This document shows positions 1 to 11,768 of a stretch of 64,000 nt of DNA, one piece after another. The notes below the pieces were generated by a model. That model was not told the DNA's origin, did not search any database, and worked only from the letters and a program-made list of their open reading frames with translations. The stretch is from contig JAWZYV010000750.1 in assembly GCA_038373885.1 (NCBI GenBank), positions 1 through 64,000 on the forward strand. The letters run 5' to 3'. This stretch comes from Cheiracanthium punctorium (taxonomy: Eukaryota > Arthropoda > Arachnida > Araneae > Cheiracanthiidae). The position numbers and the translations under genes were made by a program. How positions within the stretch are numbered: the stretch's first letter is position 1; each line of letters starts with the position of its first letter.

Positions 1-777
1 TTTATCTTTACAAAACTGACTATTGAATTTATATCGTTATTGAAATGTTTTAAAAGACTTTTGCAAGTTCTTTTATTTCTATTCGATCTATTATATTGCA
101 TAGCAAGGCTTAAAAATCCACTTTCAGCCATCATGAGCTCACCGTTAAAATCAAAACAAACTCGCTAGCTGCTAGCAGACAGGGTACAGCAGGGCAAATT
201 CTGCATTACGTCATATTAATAAACCCCACTGCTAGAAGACCTCTGATTGGTCTACATTCGATATAATCGATATCGCCTCTAAAAGTTGTTTTGGAGAAAA
301 TGATCGGGGTATGTTCTGACGTCAGAGATAATGATCATCATTTTCTTTGAGTTTGCATACGAGATAGTGATACGATCATTATTTTTTAGAAAATGATTGT
401 ATCATTATCACTTCATTAGTTGAGTTGTCTGCATAAGGGGGTTTAAATTTCTGTCCATGAAAAAAAAAAAAAAAAAAAAAAAAATCTAATTCCATAAACT
501 GATAATTTAACATGCAAACAAAAAAATTCAAACATTTGTTATAAAAAAGCAATACATAGATAAATTACCTAAATAATTGGCTTTATTAATACATAATACT
601 GAACATAAATATGTTTATTTTGAACATTTATAATTGCATTACACAGTAAATAATAGTTAACATTTCCATGATTATTCTTTATAAATTCTATTTATAAAAA
701 ATTATTGATTCATTTTACATCACCTCTATTTAACAAAAGAAAGTTCTATTCAGTATACTAATGCATTTTCTTTCAAG
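1..777. other. AT-rich intergenic DNA, no gene seen
   Basis: No coding region is supported. A palindromic cAMP-response-like TGACGTCA lies near 318-325 and a run of 23 A at about 461-483 could be an old retroposon tail. Around 290-420 there is weak self-complementarity (ATGATCATCAT, GATAGTGATACGATC). Confidence 0.5.
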
Positions 778-942
778 CACTGACGGGTTTATGCAATTGT
801 GAGTGGGGGCGGTTAGTTGGAAGATTTTAATACACATCCATTTTATGGGAATAAAGTAGCATCTTTTCATTATATAGGATCTTATCATTAATTCCTTTTT
901 TCTCGGGAGGGGGCAGTCGCCCCCTTCAATCATCGTTACTTG
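778..942. mobile_element. hAT-type MITE, copy 1
   Basis: A 165-bp element flanked by a perfect 8-bp target duplication, CTTTCAAG, at 770-777 and 943-950. It shares its body (GTTAGTTGGAAGATT, CATCCATTTTATGG, TCTCGGGAGGGGG) with the element at 5227-5399. An 8-bp duplication and ends in CA...TG fit the hAT superfamily. It has no coding capacity. Confidence 0.75.
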
Positions 943-1920
943 CTTTCAAGCTTAAATGAAAACTAAATATAAAAAAATTGAACTTATAACAATGTATTGT
1001 ATCTTCATTTACACACCGATCACCTAATGTTTGCCATAAACCTAAATGAGAACATGAAACCAAACAAACAATAACCATGGCTCACTGGGATATATTCATT
1101 TATCCAAGTGAGCCATGCAATAACAAACAAATATCTAAACCAAAAATTAAAAACGGAACGCATCACGAGGCAAACTAATTTAACGTCCGTGTTTTATTTC
1201 CAAATTACGAACAAACCCTGTTTTGACCCTTCAGTTGAATTCTACTATAAGCACTATTTATGAAGAAAATAATTAAATATTACTTTGCAGCATTTATTCG
1301 ATGTTTGTTTACGTTCTAAGCCTAATGGCGAATAGCTCGGAAAAGATCGAAAAATTCTACTTGTAACCATCTAATTTGTACAGAAAGAAAATAAACATAT
1401 TTATTTAATATCATAAACATACATATTCACTTACATGAACAGACACAAATACATACGAAACCTTTCAAAACGAGCATCTGCAACAAACTTATCCTTTCGA
1501 ACAACCGATGACCACAGCACACATTTTTCTGGTTCATTTACAATATAAAAGTTTTACTAGCTGCTATTGTGACTTTTCCCATTTATTTCCCACCAAAATC
1601 TACAAGATATAATGGTTTCTCTGATAAAAAAGTCATTTTTAAAATAATTTTTTTGCCAAAACGCAATGCGGAACAATACAATTGAATGGGCGGGATAACA
1701 TTGTTTTGCCGACACCAGCTGATTCAGAGGTTTTCTTCTTCTCGACGTGAAAGGACCCCATAGGGTTAGTAGCTACTAAATCTATCTGAATAAGGGCCTC
1801 AGTCTGTCCAGCAAAGTTTCCTTTTTCTCCCATTTGGCATCACAGTTGCCAACTCTGCCAAGGAAGAAGATCTTGGGAAACTGGTATTTTATAAATCGGA
1901 ATAAAAGTCCAAATGAATCT
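943..1920. other. Intergenic DNA with a small hairpin
   Basis: No gene is supported. The only ordered structure is a 42-nt hairpin at 1076-1117: a 17-bp stem beginning CATGGCTCACT, with one mismatch and an 8-nt loop. Short open frames on the minus strand at 1639-2079 have no recognisable domain. Confidence 0.45.
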
Positions 1921-3185
1921 AAAAGCTGCGGTAGGCAGGCATCTTCGTCGATCCCAACCGTTTGGACTAATAGTTGCGTCTGCGCGCTTTTTAGGAGAGT
2001 CTGGTGCTAGCTCAGAAGGTGCGAAAGTGGGAACAGCGAAGATCTTTAATGGCGATGCTGGCGCCATCTGTTTGTTCAAAATATAGTTAGTTTATTGTAG
2101 TGATTATCCATATGAATTATTCATTAAATTAGATTATCTATTATCTTCAATGAATATTTTTCAACGCTCATATGAACATTAGTTTATTTTATAATGATCG
2201 AATAAAAATGACTAAGAATAAAATATATTGAAATGTTAATTTTATTACTAGATCTTCCATTTTGCTTTAGCTGATGAGAAATAAAAGCATAAAAATGTTA
2301 AATTATAAATTTAATTTACGTATGAAATATTTACAAATGAAACACATGAATGTAAATTAAGCCACTTTAATGTAAATATCTAAATTTTTAACAGTTTTCC
2401 AAAAGAATTTAAAAATATGTCAAGTGGCTTTTTAAAAGTATTATCTGGCTTTTTAAAAGTACATTCAAATTGACAAATACCAGTATATCAGTTTATATTG
2501 ATTATTGGAGATGCTTGTTAAATAGCATGTATATTTGCTGTGTTATTACTTTCAATAGTTAGATACTTTAAAATAGCAAAACTTAAGTGAGCTTTTCAAT
2601 GCATATTGATATATTCAATTTAAAGTTTATTTCTTTAAATAAAAATAATTTTTAAAAGATACTTTTAAAAAGCCACTTGACATATTTTTAAATTCTTTAG
2701 GAAAACTGCTAAAAATTTAGATATTTACATTAAAGTGGCTTAATTTACATTCATGTGTTTCATTTGTAAATATTTCATACGTAAATTAAATTTATAATTT
2801 AACATTTTTATGCTTTTATTTCTCATCAGCTAAAGCAAAATTGAAGATCTAGTAATAAAATTAACATTTCAATATATTTTATTCTTAGTCATTTTTATTC
2901 GATCATTATAAAATAAACTAATGTTCATATGAGCGTTGAAAAATATTCATTGAAGATAATAGATAATCTAATTTAATGAATAATTCATATGGATAATTAC
3001 TACAATAAACTAACTATATTTTGAACGAACAGATGGCGCCAGTATCGTCATTAAAGCTCTTCGTTGTTTCCACTCTCGCACCTTCTGAGCCAGCTCCTGA
3101 CTCTCCTAAAAGGCGAGCATGCGCAGACACAACTATTGGCCCAAACGGTTGGGATTGGCGAAAATGCTTGTGAATGCGGCTGCTG
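1921..3185. repeat. Long near-palindrome, arms of about 520 bp
   Basis: The left arm (about 1921-2440) reappears as its reverse complement at about 2660-3185, around a loop of about 220 bp. Inner arm ends read TGTCAAGTGGCTTTTTAAAA and its complement. The arms are highly similar by eye, becoming looser at the outer ends, where both contain CCCAACCGTTTGG. Each arm carries a GGCGCCATCTGT-type motif. A transcript across it would fold into a long hairpin. It could be a foldback transposon, two opposed copies of one MITE, or an inverted duplication; no flanking target duplication was found. Confidence 0.8.
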
Positions 3186-3602
3186 TAGTAGTTGTTTTGT
3201 TTTTGTTTTTCTAGTTGTGGTCGTATAGTCCGGTTCCGGTCTTTGTATTGTGTACCAAGCGTAATGCTACTTGTTGATTTCTTTAATGGTATACATATTT
3301 AGATTTAAGAAGCCTTTTTAAATTTATATTAAAGCATGAAACGCCAAATTCATGCAGTTTGCTTACTAGTCATCAGATTTGTTGCTGTAGTTAAAAGTGA
3401 TTGAAATTTTAGGTCAGTAGTATTCCATTGTTGGTACTTAATTAAAAACTGTATTTATATATGAACTGGTTGGTGGACAGTGCATTAGTTTCGGGTGCCA
3501 TTTTTCATTGTGTTTATCACGTAATAACTTTTTCATTTTCTTCGCAAATTTTTATTCCTCCGAAGTTTGATGTTTGGTTGGTTTTTTTTTTTCTAATGTA
3601 AC
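3186..3602. other. Intergenic DNA, nothing recognised
   Basis: AT-rich, with T runs and no supported feature. Confidence 0.5.
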
Positions 3603-4384
3603 TACAGTGAAACCTCTCTGAGTGGTCACCCCACCGTACCGAGAATATTTGGCCGCTCTCAAGGGTTTTATTTACTATTGTAAGAAAATTGCTATAATGC
3701 GTAATATAAACAAGTCTGGCACATATTCCTTATTTAAAAGGAAATATAAAACTTATCTAAAGAGAAAATAGTACTTTATTGAATGCTTTCTTACATTTTT
3801 TTGAAAAAATGATACAATTTGTGTCTGTGTGCAAGTTTTTACTTTTCTCTGAAACAACCATTTTTCTAGTTTGTTTTTTACTTTAAAAAGCAGATCTCTA
3901 ACCGGTTAGTTTGTAACTGATTCGGAATTTTCGATAATTTCATCGATTTTCCCAAAAGTCGCTTGTGTTGAAAGTTTATCTTGCTCTCCATTACAAACAT
4001 CTGGAAATTCATCATCAGGGAGGGAATTAGCGCCTGAAAGCGGCAAAAATTCATTTGTAGGACAACTTCAACACCTGATTGTCCAAAGGATTCCCCATCT
4101 TAAGGGTGTGGAGAGATTACAAAAGAGATAAGATTCAATTCCATTTATTAATGGGACTTATATTCAACCACAAACCTGACCTTGAGTTTTTCCCTCAAAA
4201 TAACAGCATGGAGTGAGTAGAATTTCCCGAAAAATGAGATAGGCGATCCCATTCGTGGCCGTTTAGAGGGGGTCGGGTGGCCACTAATAGAGGTTATTTT
4301 AACATTTAGTCTATGAGCCAAAAAATCCGTGCCATGAAAAATTGGCCATTAAGAGGGATGAGCGCTCGGAGAGGTTTCACTGTA
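3603..4384. mobile_element. pogo/Tigger-like DNA transposon, non-autonomous
   Basis: Opposed termini TACAGTGAAACCTCTC and GAGAGGTTTCACTGTA bound 782 bp starting and ending in TA, the target duplication of Tc1/mariner-pogo elements. The subterminal GAGTGGTCACC and GGTGGCCAC blocks are also opposed. On the minus strand, 4065-3906 reads as about 53 acidic codons ending in a stop (for example LPDDEFPDVCNGEQDK). This could be the tail of a pogo/Tigger transposase, though that is inferred from context. The rest of the transposase is gone. Confidence 0.75.
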
Positions 4385-5226
4385 TACCTCTCAAAATTCA
4401 CTTGATGCACATACCGTGTTTTAACCCTGTATAACGCACATTTGTAATACAAAAAATACAATCTAAATTCACAAGACCGCATTATACTCCTTATATAGAA
4501 ACTAGATTTAAAAATAAGAGAAGATGAGTTTAGAGAAATTAGATTGTATATACTTTAAAGGTTGCTAGAAATTACTTACGAACTTTAAAATGTTCATTTT
4601 CCAAATTGGCAATCATTAACTGCATAGGATTGTTCTATAGTTTTATTACTTTATATATACTTTTATAAAGGTATTGTTCAATATATCACCATTTTTTCAC
4701 ACCTGACCCTATATAATTGACCAAAAGCTTGGGAAAATCCTCTGAATGAATGATTTCCCAAGATACGAGCACCACAGTACATTTGAGGTTTCATTATAAA
4801 GAGAAATGGGTGTGCATTATGCACTAGAATTTATGGTAATTTACATATGTATCCATTGCTCAATTCAGTTTAACTTGTGCAGGTTTCTGGTTCAATCTAA
4901 GCCTCAATGACCGAGTACAACACAAGGGGAGTGGGGGTTCAAAGAATATTATTTTCTGGAGTGCATATATTTTGTATATAGTGTATACATAAGGTGGCCA
5001 TAATTAAAGTAGTGGTGTTGAGATCCTGATTGTCAGAAAACTGTTAGGCCAAACTGAATCAAATTTGCAATAAATACTAATTGGACCATGAGCTTTTGAT
5101 TAAAAAGAAAAAAAAAAGTTTGGATTTTCACCACCAGTGGCCAAAGTAAAAGTTCATTTTTGGAGTAAAATGTGAGCTAAGAACAGTAGAAAAAAGTTCA
5201 AGCGAACTTCTACATTATCTTGAAAC
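4385..5226. other. Intergenic DNA, nothing recognised
   Basis: AT-rich sequence without supported genes or repeat boundaries. Confidence 0.5.
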
Positions 5227-5399
5227 CAGTGGTGGATTAATGCAAGTTTGACAGTGTGGGGGGGGGGGGGGTTAGTTAGAAGATTGACATATATGTCCAT
5301 TTTATGGAAGTAAAATAGGATCTTTTTCATTAATTTCTTTTGTCTCGGGAGGGGGGGGAGGGTCGGTAACCCACCCCACCCCCCTTTAGTCCACCCTTG
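5227..5399. mobile_element. hAT-type MITE, copy 2
   Basis: A 173-bp element with ends CAGTGGTGGATTAA and TTAGTCCACCCTTG, flanked by a perfect 8-bp duplication CTTGAAAC (5219-5226 and 5400-5407). Same family and orientation as 778-942. The G-rich and C-rich runs near the ends are complementary, so it can fold on itself. Confidence 0.8.
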
Positions 5400-7384
5400 C
5401 TTGAAACAGGTGTTGGGTGTGGATGATTTTGTATGGGTAACGTTTTAAGGTACTTTTCTGTTAAATGGACCCCATCAAATTTAGCGATTTAAAAAAAAAA
5501 AAAAAAAAAATTTTTAAGTAGGTATGCTGTTTTTTGGCAATTTTTCTGCCAATAAAACCGAACCGACACTGACAAAACTGTACACTATACTGTATAAAAC
5601 TACAAATACATTAAAAATAAACCAAATCCAATTGAAATATTAAGCACAAAAACCAAATATGCCCATTAAGACAGAGAAGAAATTTCTATACAGCATTTCA
5701 CCACTCATATTCCAAGGAGCAACAACCTTCAAACATGGCAAAAATACAAAATAAACTGAAAATGGCCACTACATAACGAACATGGCCAAACTTCTCAATT
5801 TTTTCGGGAGATTTCCCACCACTAATTTTTACCTAGCAATTCATGCTTAAAATAATGCCAAAAATTTAGTGCAAACATAAAACTGTTTAAAAATTGTGGT
5901 GGGAACTGTGGGGTGGGGGGGGGGGGGGGTTAAAAAATCGGGAAGGTTGGCAACTATGCTACTAAGCACCTGGAAATTTCTGTTTGTGTATGAATACAAA
6001 ACATACTCGTAGACTGATACATAACAGATTGGTAGATGAATACAAAGCAGTAGGAACAATACATTTGTGTTTGCGAATCAAACACAAGCTTAGCTCCTAC
6101 ACACAAACAAGCAAGGGGTACTAGAAAGAAAAGGTTGCCAAGCTTTGCCCTCCTCTACTGGTGAAAAATTGCCAAATTTGGGTGGGTCCATGTAACAAAA
6201 AACTGATTTTATCAATTTGTGCATGATTTTTCATGCTATAGAATATTTTTTTAAAAATTCCAATGGCCAGGCAAAATACAAAGAACAAAAGGTTACAACA
6301 AAGAAGTAAACTGCAGAACAATAATAGGCTGAAGTCATGGCCTAAGAAGTGATCTTGCCTCCCAATATCTCGCTTCCTCCGTTGAGCAGCGAAGAGCCCC
6401 ACAAAGAGGCAGATTATCTATTACTTCTCCAGAGTCGCAGAGTGGACAAGGAGGATCAGTAAAAATGCCCAAGTGATTGCTTTAGCTCCAAAATGCTTAT
6501 TTTACTCCCAACTTAATTATTTACAATAGTTTGTAAGAAATATTGTAGTGAAAAATCATAAAATAATAAGAAAATTACCAACAAATAAGAAAATGAACCA
6601 ATAAAAACATGACTAACTGAACATAACAAACCAAGGGAGAATCTGGAAGAGGTAACTGCCAAAAAATTTCCCCTGTGCACACTGAAAATGTGAACAGAAA
6701 GATATCAGCAGCGCTGTACTTCTCTCCAATGCTCTCTGCTTCTGTTCTCAGAGAGCGGTTCAGATGGGAATTTTTTCACTTGCACATGCGAAAGAAGGAA
6801 ATACTGTGCAGGTACTATAGTAACCTGCAAAACAATGTGTTAGCTATAATAAGCATAATTTTATAATGGTGGAGGGTGGGGGAAAACCAAAACTCACGTT
6901 TTAAATTCACAAAAATCTAAAAGTGTGTTTAATATTTTTTTTATAGTCAATATTTTCATTTTTTAGCTTTTTCTTTGGGGGTTCACTTGCTCATGTGTTC
7001 AAATGGGGGAGCCATCACTGCTTATGATGCAAACAAAATTGGATCTCAAATTGTAATGAAAAATTTGCCCCCTCCCCCCTAAAAAATTTTCTTTGGGTGC
7101 CCATGATAGGGTCTGTGAAGGAAGAGGAACAGAGTCTTTCCGCAAATATATTCTACTGACTTGTCACAAACATGCCACTGAAGATCAAAAACAAATTTTT
7201 TTCATGTCAAACGACTTTTGTCTTGTGTTAAAAGAAAAAAAAATATATATATATATTAAATTGCATAGTTTACGGTCCGAACCGCTATATCATTTTGTGT
7301 TAAATATTTTCGTTTAAAAGTATTTCAGAGTATATGCATTTCCTTTTTCTTTCTTTTTTCATATTCATATATTGTTGAAATTAT

Positions 7385-7420
<36 letters not shown>

Positions 7421-8388
7421 CAACAGTTTCATTTATTACAAGTTTCCACCGCTTAATTAGTTCATGAGTAATGTACTTAATATTTTTTCATACAATTCTT
7501 TAGTGGTTTCAGCTAAAAATGAAACTTTTTTTTTTTTTTTTTTTTAGATATTTTGGAAACTCAGGCATGTTCCTTCTTCAAAATTCTGAACTGATATCGC
7601 TAATTGGCTCTGTTAATCAAAAGTACCACCTGCATTCATTCCTACAGTACACATCTTAACTTTTCATAATCAAACTCAAATTATGCCTCTTCTCGATCTC
7701 AAAAAAAAAATATGTGGATACTCTATTGTTTCTGTGACATGAATATTTTTAATATCAACGATAAACACTGCTTTGAAAGAAATTTCACACCTTATCTGTC
7801 TGAAAACTTTTGGCTACATGTGTGTGTGGGGGGAGGTGCATCATTGTAGTTTGCACTAATAAAATTACCTAGGGCTGGCACTGTTTCTATGTCGCCCAAT
7901 TAATGTATGGTACATCTTTTTCTGACTAGGAATTTCTTTTAACAAGAGCCATATAAAAATTTAGATTTTGATATTCTTTTTAATATGACTTTACAATAAT
8001 TTATCATAATTGCCTTTCATTAATATCTAATTTGTAAAAGCCTAGGCTAGAGTTTTTCGGATATCTTGTATATTTAAGTTCTTATGAATTATTATACAAT
8101 TTTTTTACAATTTAGTTAAATAATGTTTAGCAATACTGAAACTCTTACTATTCACTTGAGTATTTTATAAAAATCTAGTCAAATATTGAGTTCTCAGTAC
8201 ATCTATAATAAAAACTTCAATTTTTTTTTTTTTTTTTCTATCAGCAGTTTACATAAATAGGACAGCAAAAATTTTAAATTCTATGTACAACTTTTATTAT
8301 TATTCTGTGTGTTTTACAGTTATTTATTTTTGTTAAGAATCATATATTGTTCTTTTTACTTATGTTTTTTTTTTTTTTACTCTTTCAG
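5400..8388. other. Intergenic or 5' intron sequence upstream of the USPL1-like exon
   Basis: About 3 kb without a supported coding exon. It contains long T runs (about 7387-7418, plus about 7527-7545 and 8221-8237). The end is a strong 3' splice site: a T-rich tract followed by CTCTTTCAG ending at 8388, so at least the 3' part is probably an intron of the downstream gene. The upstream exon was not identified. Confidence 0.5.
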
Positions 8389-10192
8389 AGTTTAGAGGAA
8401 AGATTCCTTAATAGGTGAAAAATGGATATATCATCTAAAAAGTTTGTAACATATATGAATGATAAAAATAATTGTTGGCTAGATTCTTCTCTATCATTAA
8501 TTACATTTAACAAAACATTCAAAAAAATTGTTAATAAGTTTTACAAATCACAAATTAACTATATTATAGCAAAACATGCAGAAGCAATTACTATTTTAAA
8601 TGATCCTGATACCAATATTGAAGATAGTATTAATTTATCAAGATCAATATTAGTTAAAATACAACAGAGCACACTCCAGTACTTGCAGAAATTTTCAAAT
8701 TTTAAAGAAGGAGAACCAGATTCTGCATTTTGTGCACTGTTAAATCTTATACTTCAAGATAAATCTAGCATTAAAGAACAACTTTGTGCAAGTTGGTCAT
8801 GGATTAAACAGTGTGCCAATTGTGGTAACAGCTCCAAGTATGATCCTCCTATGAAACCAATAATTACATTACCTAAAGTGAAACATTTCCAACCCGAGTG
8901 TCCAGTATCTTTTTATACGTGTTCCTGCAAGACAGAACAAGAAATGAAATTGTTGTACAAATTGTTGCCTTGTTGTTTAATATTTCATTTTGAAAATGGT
9001 GCGGGTGATGGAGAGAAGTACCCATTATTTTTCTCAGTAGAAGCGCGAAAATATCACCTAACTGCTGTTGTTGTGTTTGAGAAAAGTGGTGATCCCAACT
9101 TTAATCACTTCGTCACTTACATTAGAGAGTCATCCTTAAATTTGTGGTTGGATTGCAATGACTTAAATCCTACCATTGTTTCCTTTTCTTCAAAGCAGCC
9201 AGAATTTGCTTTAAAGGATGTCTGCATGTACGTATATGAGGCATTTGATAATCTGGGTAAAATTAGTTTTGAAGTACCGACAGAGATATCAACAGACATT
9301 GACAAAAACATGAAGAACTGTCATGTTGAATGCATAGATCTTGTGAATGAAGGTGAAGAAGTCAAACAGCCTTTAGGAAAGGTAGGTGATAAAGATAATT
9401 CTTCTAACCTGTATCCTAGTGTAAGAAAGAAAAAATCTTTGTTAAATTTTGAAAAAAAACTTGCCGAAGAGAGCCTGAGTATTAATAACATTATGAGACC
9501 TGTTATTAGTAAAGATTCTGATAAACCAGATATTAATTGCAGTATGCTACATAACAGCAATAAAATTTCCTTTCAAAAAGGAGAAGCTAAAGATTCATTA
9601 GATTCAGTATTGCATGCTGAGAGCTGTGTAAACGAGGAAGACTTCATTTATGAATCAAAAAATATCAAAATTAAAGAAAATTTCTGCAATATCTCCAGTG
9701 AAAAAAATATTAATACTTCTGGTGATAACGAAAATGAAGACCAAAATGATTTGCATAGTCTTACTGAAATGTCTGCAGATAAAATTAACAGTGTTAAAAG
9801 AAAAGCTAGTCCGATGAATTTGTCTTCAAAAGCAGATTGCCATGCTGGTACATCAAAATCTAAAAATGTGAAGTCAGAAAAAACACACGAATCTAGAGAA
9901 CTTTCACTGTCTCCTGATCGTATCCGTAGAAGACAAAAATTTACGAACGAAACATCTTGTGACACTGACAAAAGTGTTGATGCTAAAGTTAAGAAGATTG
10001 TTGATGACGTTGTTCCACGTACTGTTGCTGCCTTTGTGGAACAGCTTCTTTTGAGGACTGGAACTCCTAAGTAAATGGTATATTTCATTTTGTAAAGAAA
10101 TTAAGATGAGTTTGTTATAAAACTTTTCTGAATTAAAATCAAATTTTTTAAACTTATTTATTTCTTCTCATTAATGCAGTTAAATAAATAAA
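8389..10192 (+). other. Terminal exon of the USPL1-like gene
   Basis: The exon opens after a polypyrimidine tract and AG at 8388. An in-frame TGA lies two codons before the ATG at 8422, so the preceding 33 nt are 5' untranslated and the start is well fixed. After the stop at 10072-10074, two overlapping AATAAA signals lie at 10183-10188 and 10187-10192. Confidence 0.7.
8422..10074 (+). CDS. USPL1: USPL1-type SUMO isopeptidase (peptidase C98 family)
   Basis: A 550-residue protein in one uninterrupted frame. Residues 1-270 resemble the USPL1 catalytic domain, which removes SUMO from conjugates in the nucleus: NNCWLDSSLSL near the N-terminus holds the nucleophile (C18); a CxxC (C131/C134) and CxC (C167/C169) match the domain's zinc-like cysteines; LIFHFENGA precedes the end; NHFVTYI holds the general-base histidine (H229); LWLDCNDL (241-248) is the acidic-residue motif. 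Residues 280-515 are polar and probably disordered, with a SUMO-interacting-type IDLV plus acidic run (305-313) and basic clusters (KRK at 459-461, RIRRRQK at 500-506) that could be nuclear signals. A short helix-like C-terminus follows. It lacks the roughly 200 residues that precede this domain in the vertebrate protein (about 1090 residues). The family call is firm; activity is inferred. Confidence 0.8.
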   Translation: MDISSKKFVTYMNDKNNCWLDSSLSLITFNKTFKKIVNKFYKSQINYIIAKHAEAITILNDPDTNIEDSINLSRSILVKIQQSTLQYLQKFSNFKEGEPDSAFCALLNLILQDKSSIKEQLCASWSWIKQCANCGNSSKYDPPMKPIITLPKVKHFQPECPVSFYTCSCKTEQEMKLLYKLLPCCLIFHFENGAGDGEKYPLFFSVEARKYHLTAVVVFEKSGDPNFNHFVTYIRESSLNLWLDCNDLNPTIVSFSSKQPEFALKDVCMYVYEAFDNLGKISFEVPTEISTDIDKNMKNCHVECIDLVNEGEEVKQPLGKVGDKDNSSNLYPSVRKKKSLLNFEKKLAEESLSINNIMRPVISKDSDKPDINCSMLHNSNKISFQKGEAKDSLDSVLHAESCVNEEDFIYESKNIKIKENFCNISSEKNINTSGDNENEDQNDLHSLTEMSADKINSVKRKASPMNLSSKADCHAGTSKSKNVKSEKTHESRELSLSPDRIRRRQKFTNETSCDTDKSVDAKVKKIVDDVVPRTVAAFVEQLLLRTGTPK

Positions 10193-11078
10193 AAAGTTCA
10201 TTTAGAATAGTGTGGCATTAAAAAAAATAGGCTATCGAGTTCACTATTTTAAATTATTTTAGAACTAAAAATAAAATATACTGGTGTAATCAGTAGTAGT
10301 GTAAAATTATGAACATACTACTAAAAGTGAGCTACACCACTAAAGAGCACTTGTGGCACACCACTACATGGTCATCTTCAATTGACTGATTGTCCTAACT
10401 TTTGCTGAAATAGCTCTGCCCTTCATTGATTTGCACATGAGCAAAGTGTTCTAAGTTATTAAGAAATTGCTATATAAAAGCCATGCCAGATTTTGTCATT
10501 TATATTCAATTGTGACATGTAGGATATGTATAAAGATGAATAATACATTTATTTTCAGAGTTTATAAACATTTTTGTCTACATGTACCATCCAACAAAAA
10601 GTAAAAATCGTGAGAATAAATTCTAGTGCTGCAAATATCAGGGATTTTTTTTAAACAACTAACTCTTTTAGTCTTGGAATAGGATTTGCTTTTAAATTTG
10701 AATTTTATTTCTTGGGAACTTTAATTCAGAAAGATACTTGGCAGTGAAAAAAAGTATTTAAAATTAATATTTCTAGAAAATAATGTGCATTCTTTTATGG
10801 GCATTTGCTTTGTTTCAGTGGCTCATACAGGTTAGAATATCATTTCTAAGCTGCATGAGCTCTATCTTAAAGGCAGAAGTATAGTGGGATCAAAATTTTA
10901 GGGCTACCATATAGCATATTAATCAATACATGGTCATAGCTATAGCTTTCACATGGGGGTTCAGTCTTACTATAAATTTGTTAAAGTGAAATTTATTGAA
11001 TTTTTTGAAGATTGTATAATTGGATGTTTTGTTAAAAATTTTAATTATATTACAATTTTTAATCCTCCTTATAGTAAA
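10193..11078. other. Intergenic DNA, nothing recognised
   Basis: AT-rich sequence after the USPL1-like poly(A) signals; no supported feature. Confidence 0.5.
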
Positions 11079-11294
11079 CTAGTGACCCATCCCGGCTTCG
11101 CACAGGTGTAATTTAGAAAAAAAGAGGTTAAAATGATAAGTTACTGCCTTTGGTTATAGAATTTCTTTATAAACAATGTTTGCAGCTGACTTTTCATTAC
11201 ACAATACGAACAAATTTTGTTTGGAAGGGACGCACGAAAGGGCTACTTATAGCTGACCATGGGTAAAGCACACAACGCTCAGGTCTAAGCCCGC
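11079..11294 (-). pseudogene. Decayed Helitron: 3' end and helicase C-terminus
   Basis: Read on the minus strand, the sequence ends in a GTGCGAAG-containing hairpin region and CTAG (11079-11082) followed by T, the usual Helitron 3' terminus. Upstream on the same strand, 11294-11172 translates to the last helicase motif of Helitron/Pif1 enzymes: AGLDLSVVCFTHGQL, then a stop where Y is normal, then VALSCVPSKQNLF. The stop and the altered residue after LS show it is dead. The 5' end of the element was not found; it may reach the C/A run near 11440-11467. Confidence 0.7.
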
Positions 11295-11487
11295 TAATTT
11301 ATTTTGAAATGTAGAATCATTTTAACCCTTTGGTCGAGGGTAAAATGATCCTTTGCATAATTTTTCAAAAAATTCTATCTTTTTATTACTTAGTGTGCTT
11401 TTAAACTTTGCACTTTATTTGGACTAAACAGTTATTTGCCCCCCCCCCCCCCAAAAAAAAAAAAAAACATAATTTTTGAAATCGATA

Positions 11488-11768
11488 TGAGCTGATTGTG
11501 GAAAAGTTGTCCGTTGGGTTGTTCAATAAGCATGCTAAAAAAATTTTTTTTATCAGACACTATCTTCAGGTAATGCCGGTGCCTTTAAAATTGAGAATTT
11601 GGGTCAAATTAAGTGTTTTTTTTTCCTCCAAAAACACAATTTTTGCAAATTTTCAAAACCAATCAGCTGGGTGCAGGAAAAGTTGTTTTGGGGTTGGTTA
11701 ATAACCGTGCAAAATTTTTTAGAATCTGTCAACATCTTCAGGTGTTGCTGGCACCTTTAAAATTGAAT
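11488..11768 (+). repeat. Two-copy tandem repeat, about 175-bp spacing
   Basis: 11488-11605 and 11662-11768 share AGCTG, GGAAAAGTTGT, GGTTG, ATCTTCAGGT and GCCTTTAAAATTGA in order. The copies are diverged and have no coding support. Confidence 0.6.

Noticed and set aside
6121..6402. Minus-strand 93-codon frame with a hydrophobic stretch
   Set aside because: AT-rich low-complexity translation with no conserved domain or gene context.
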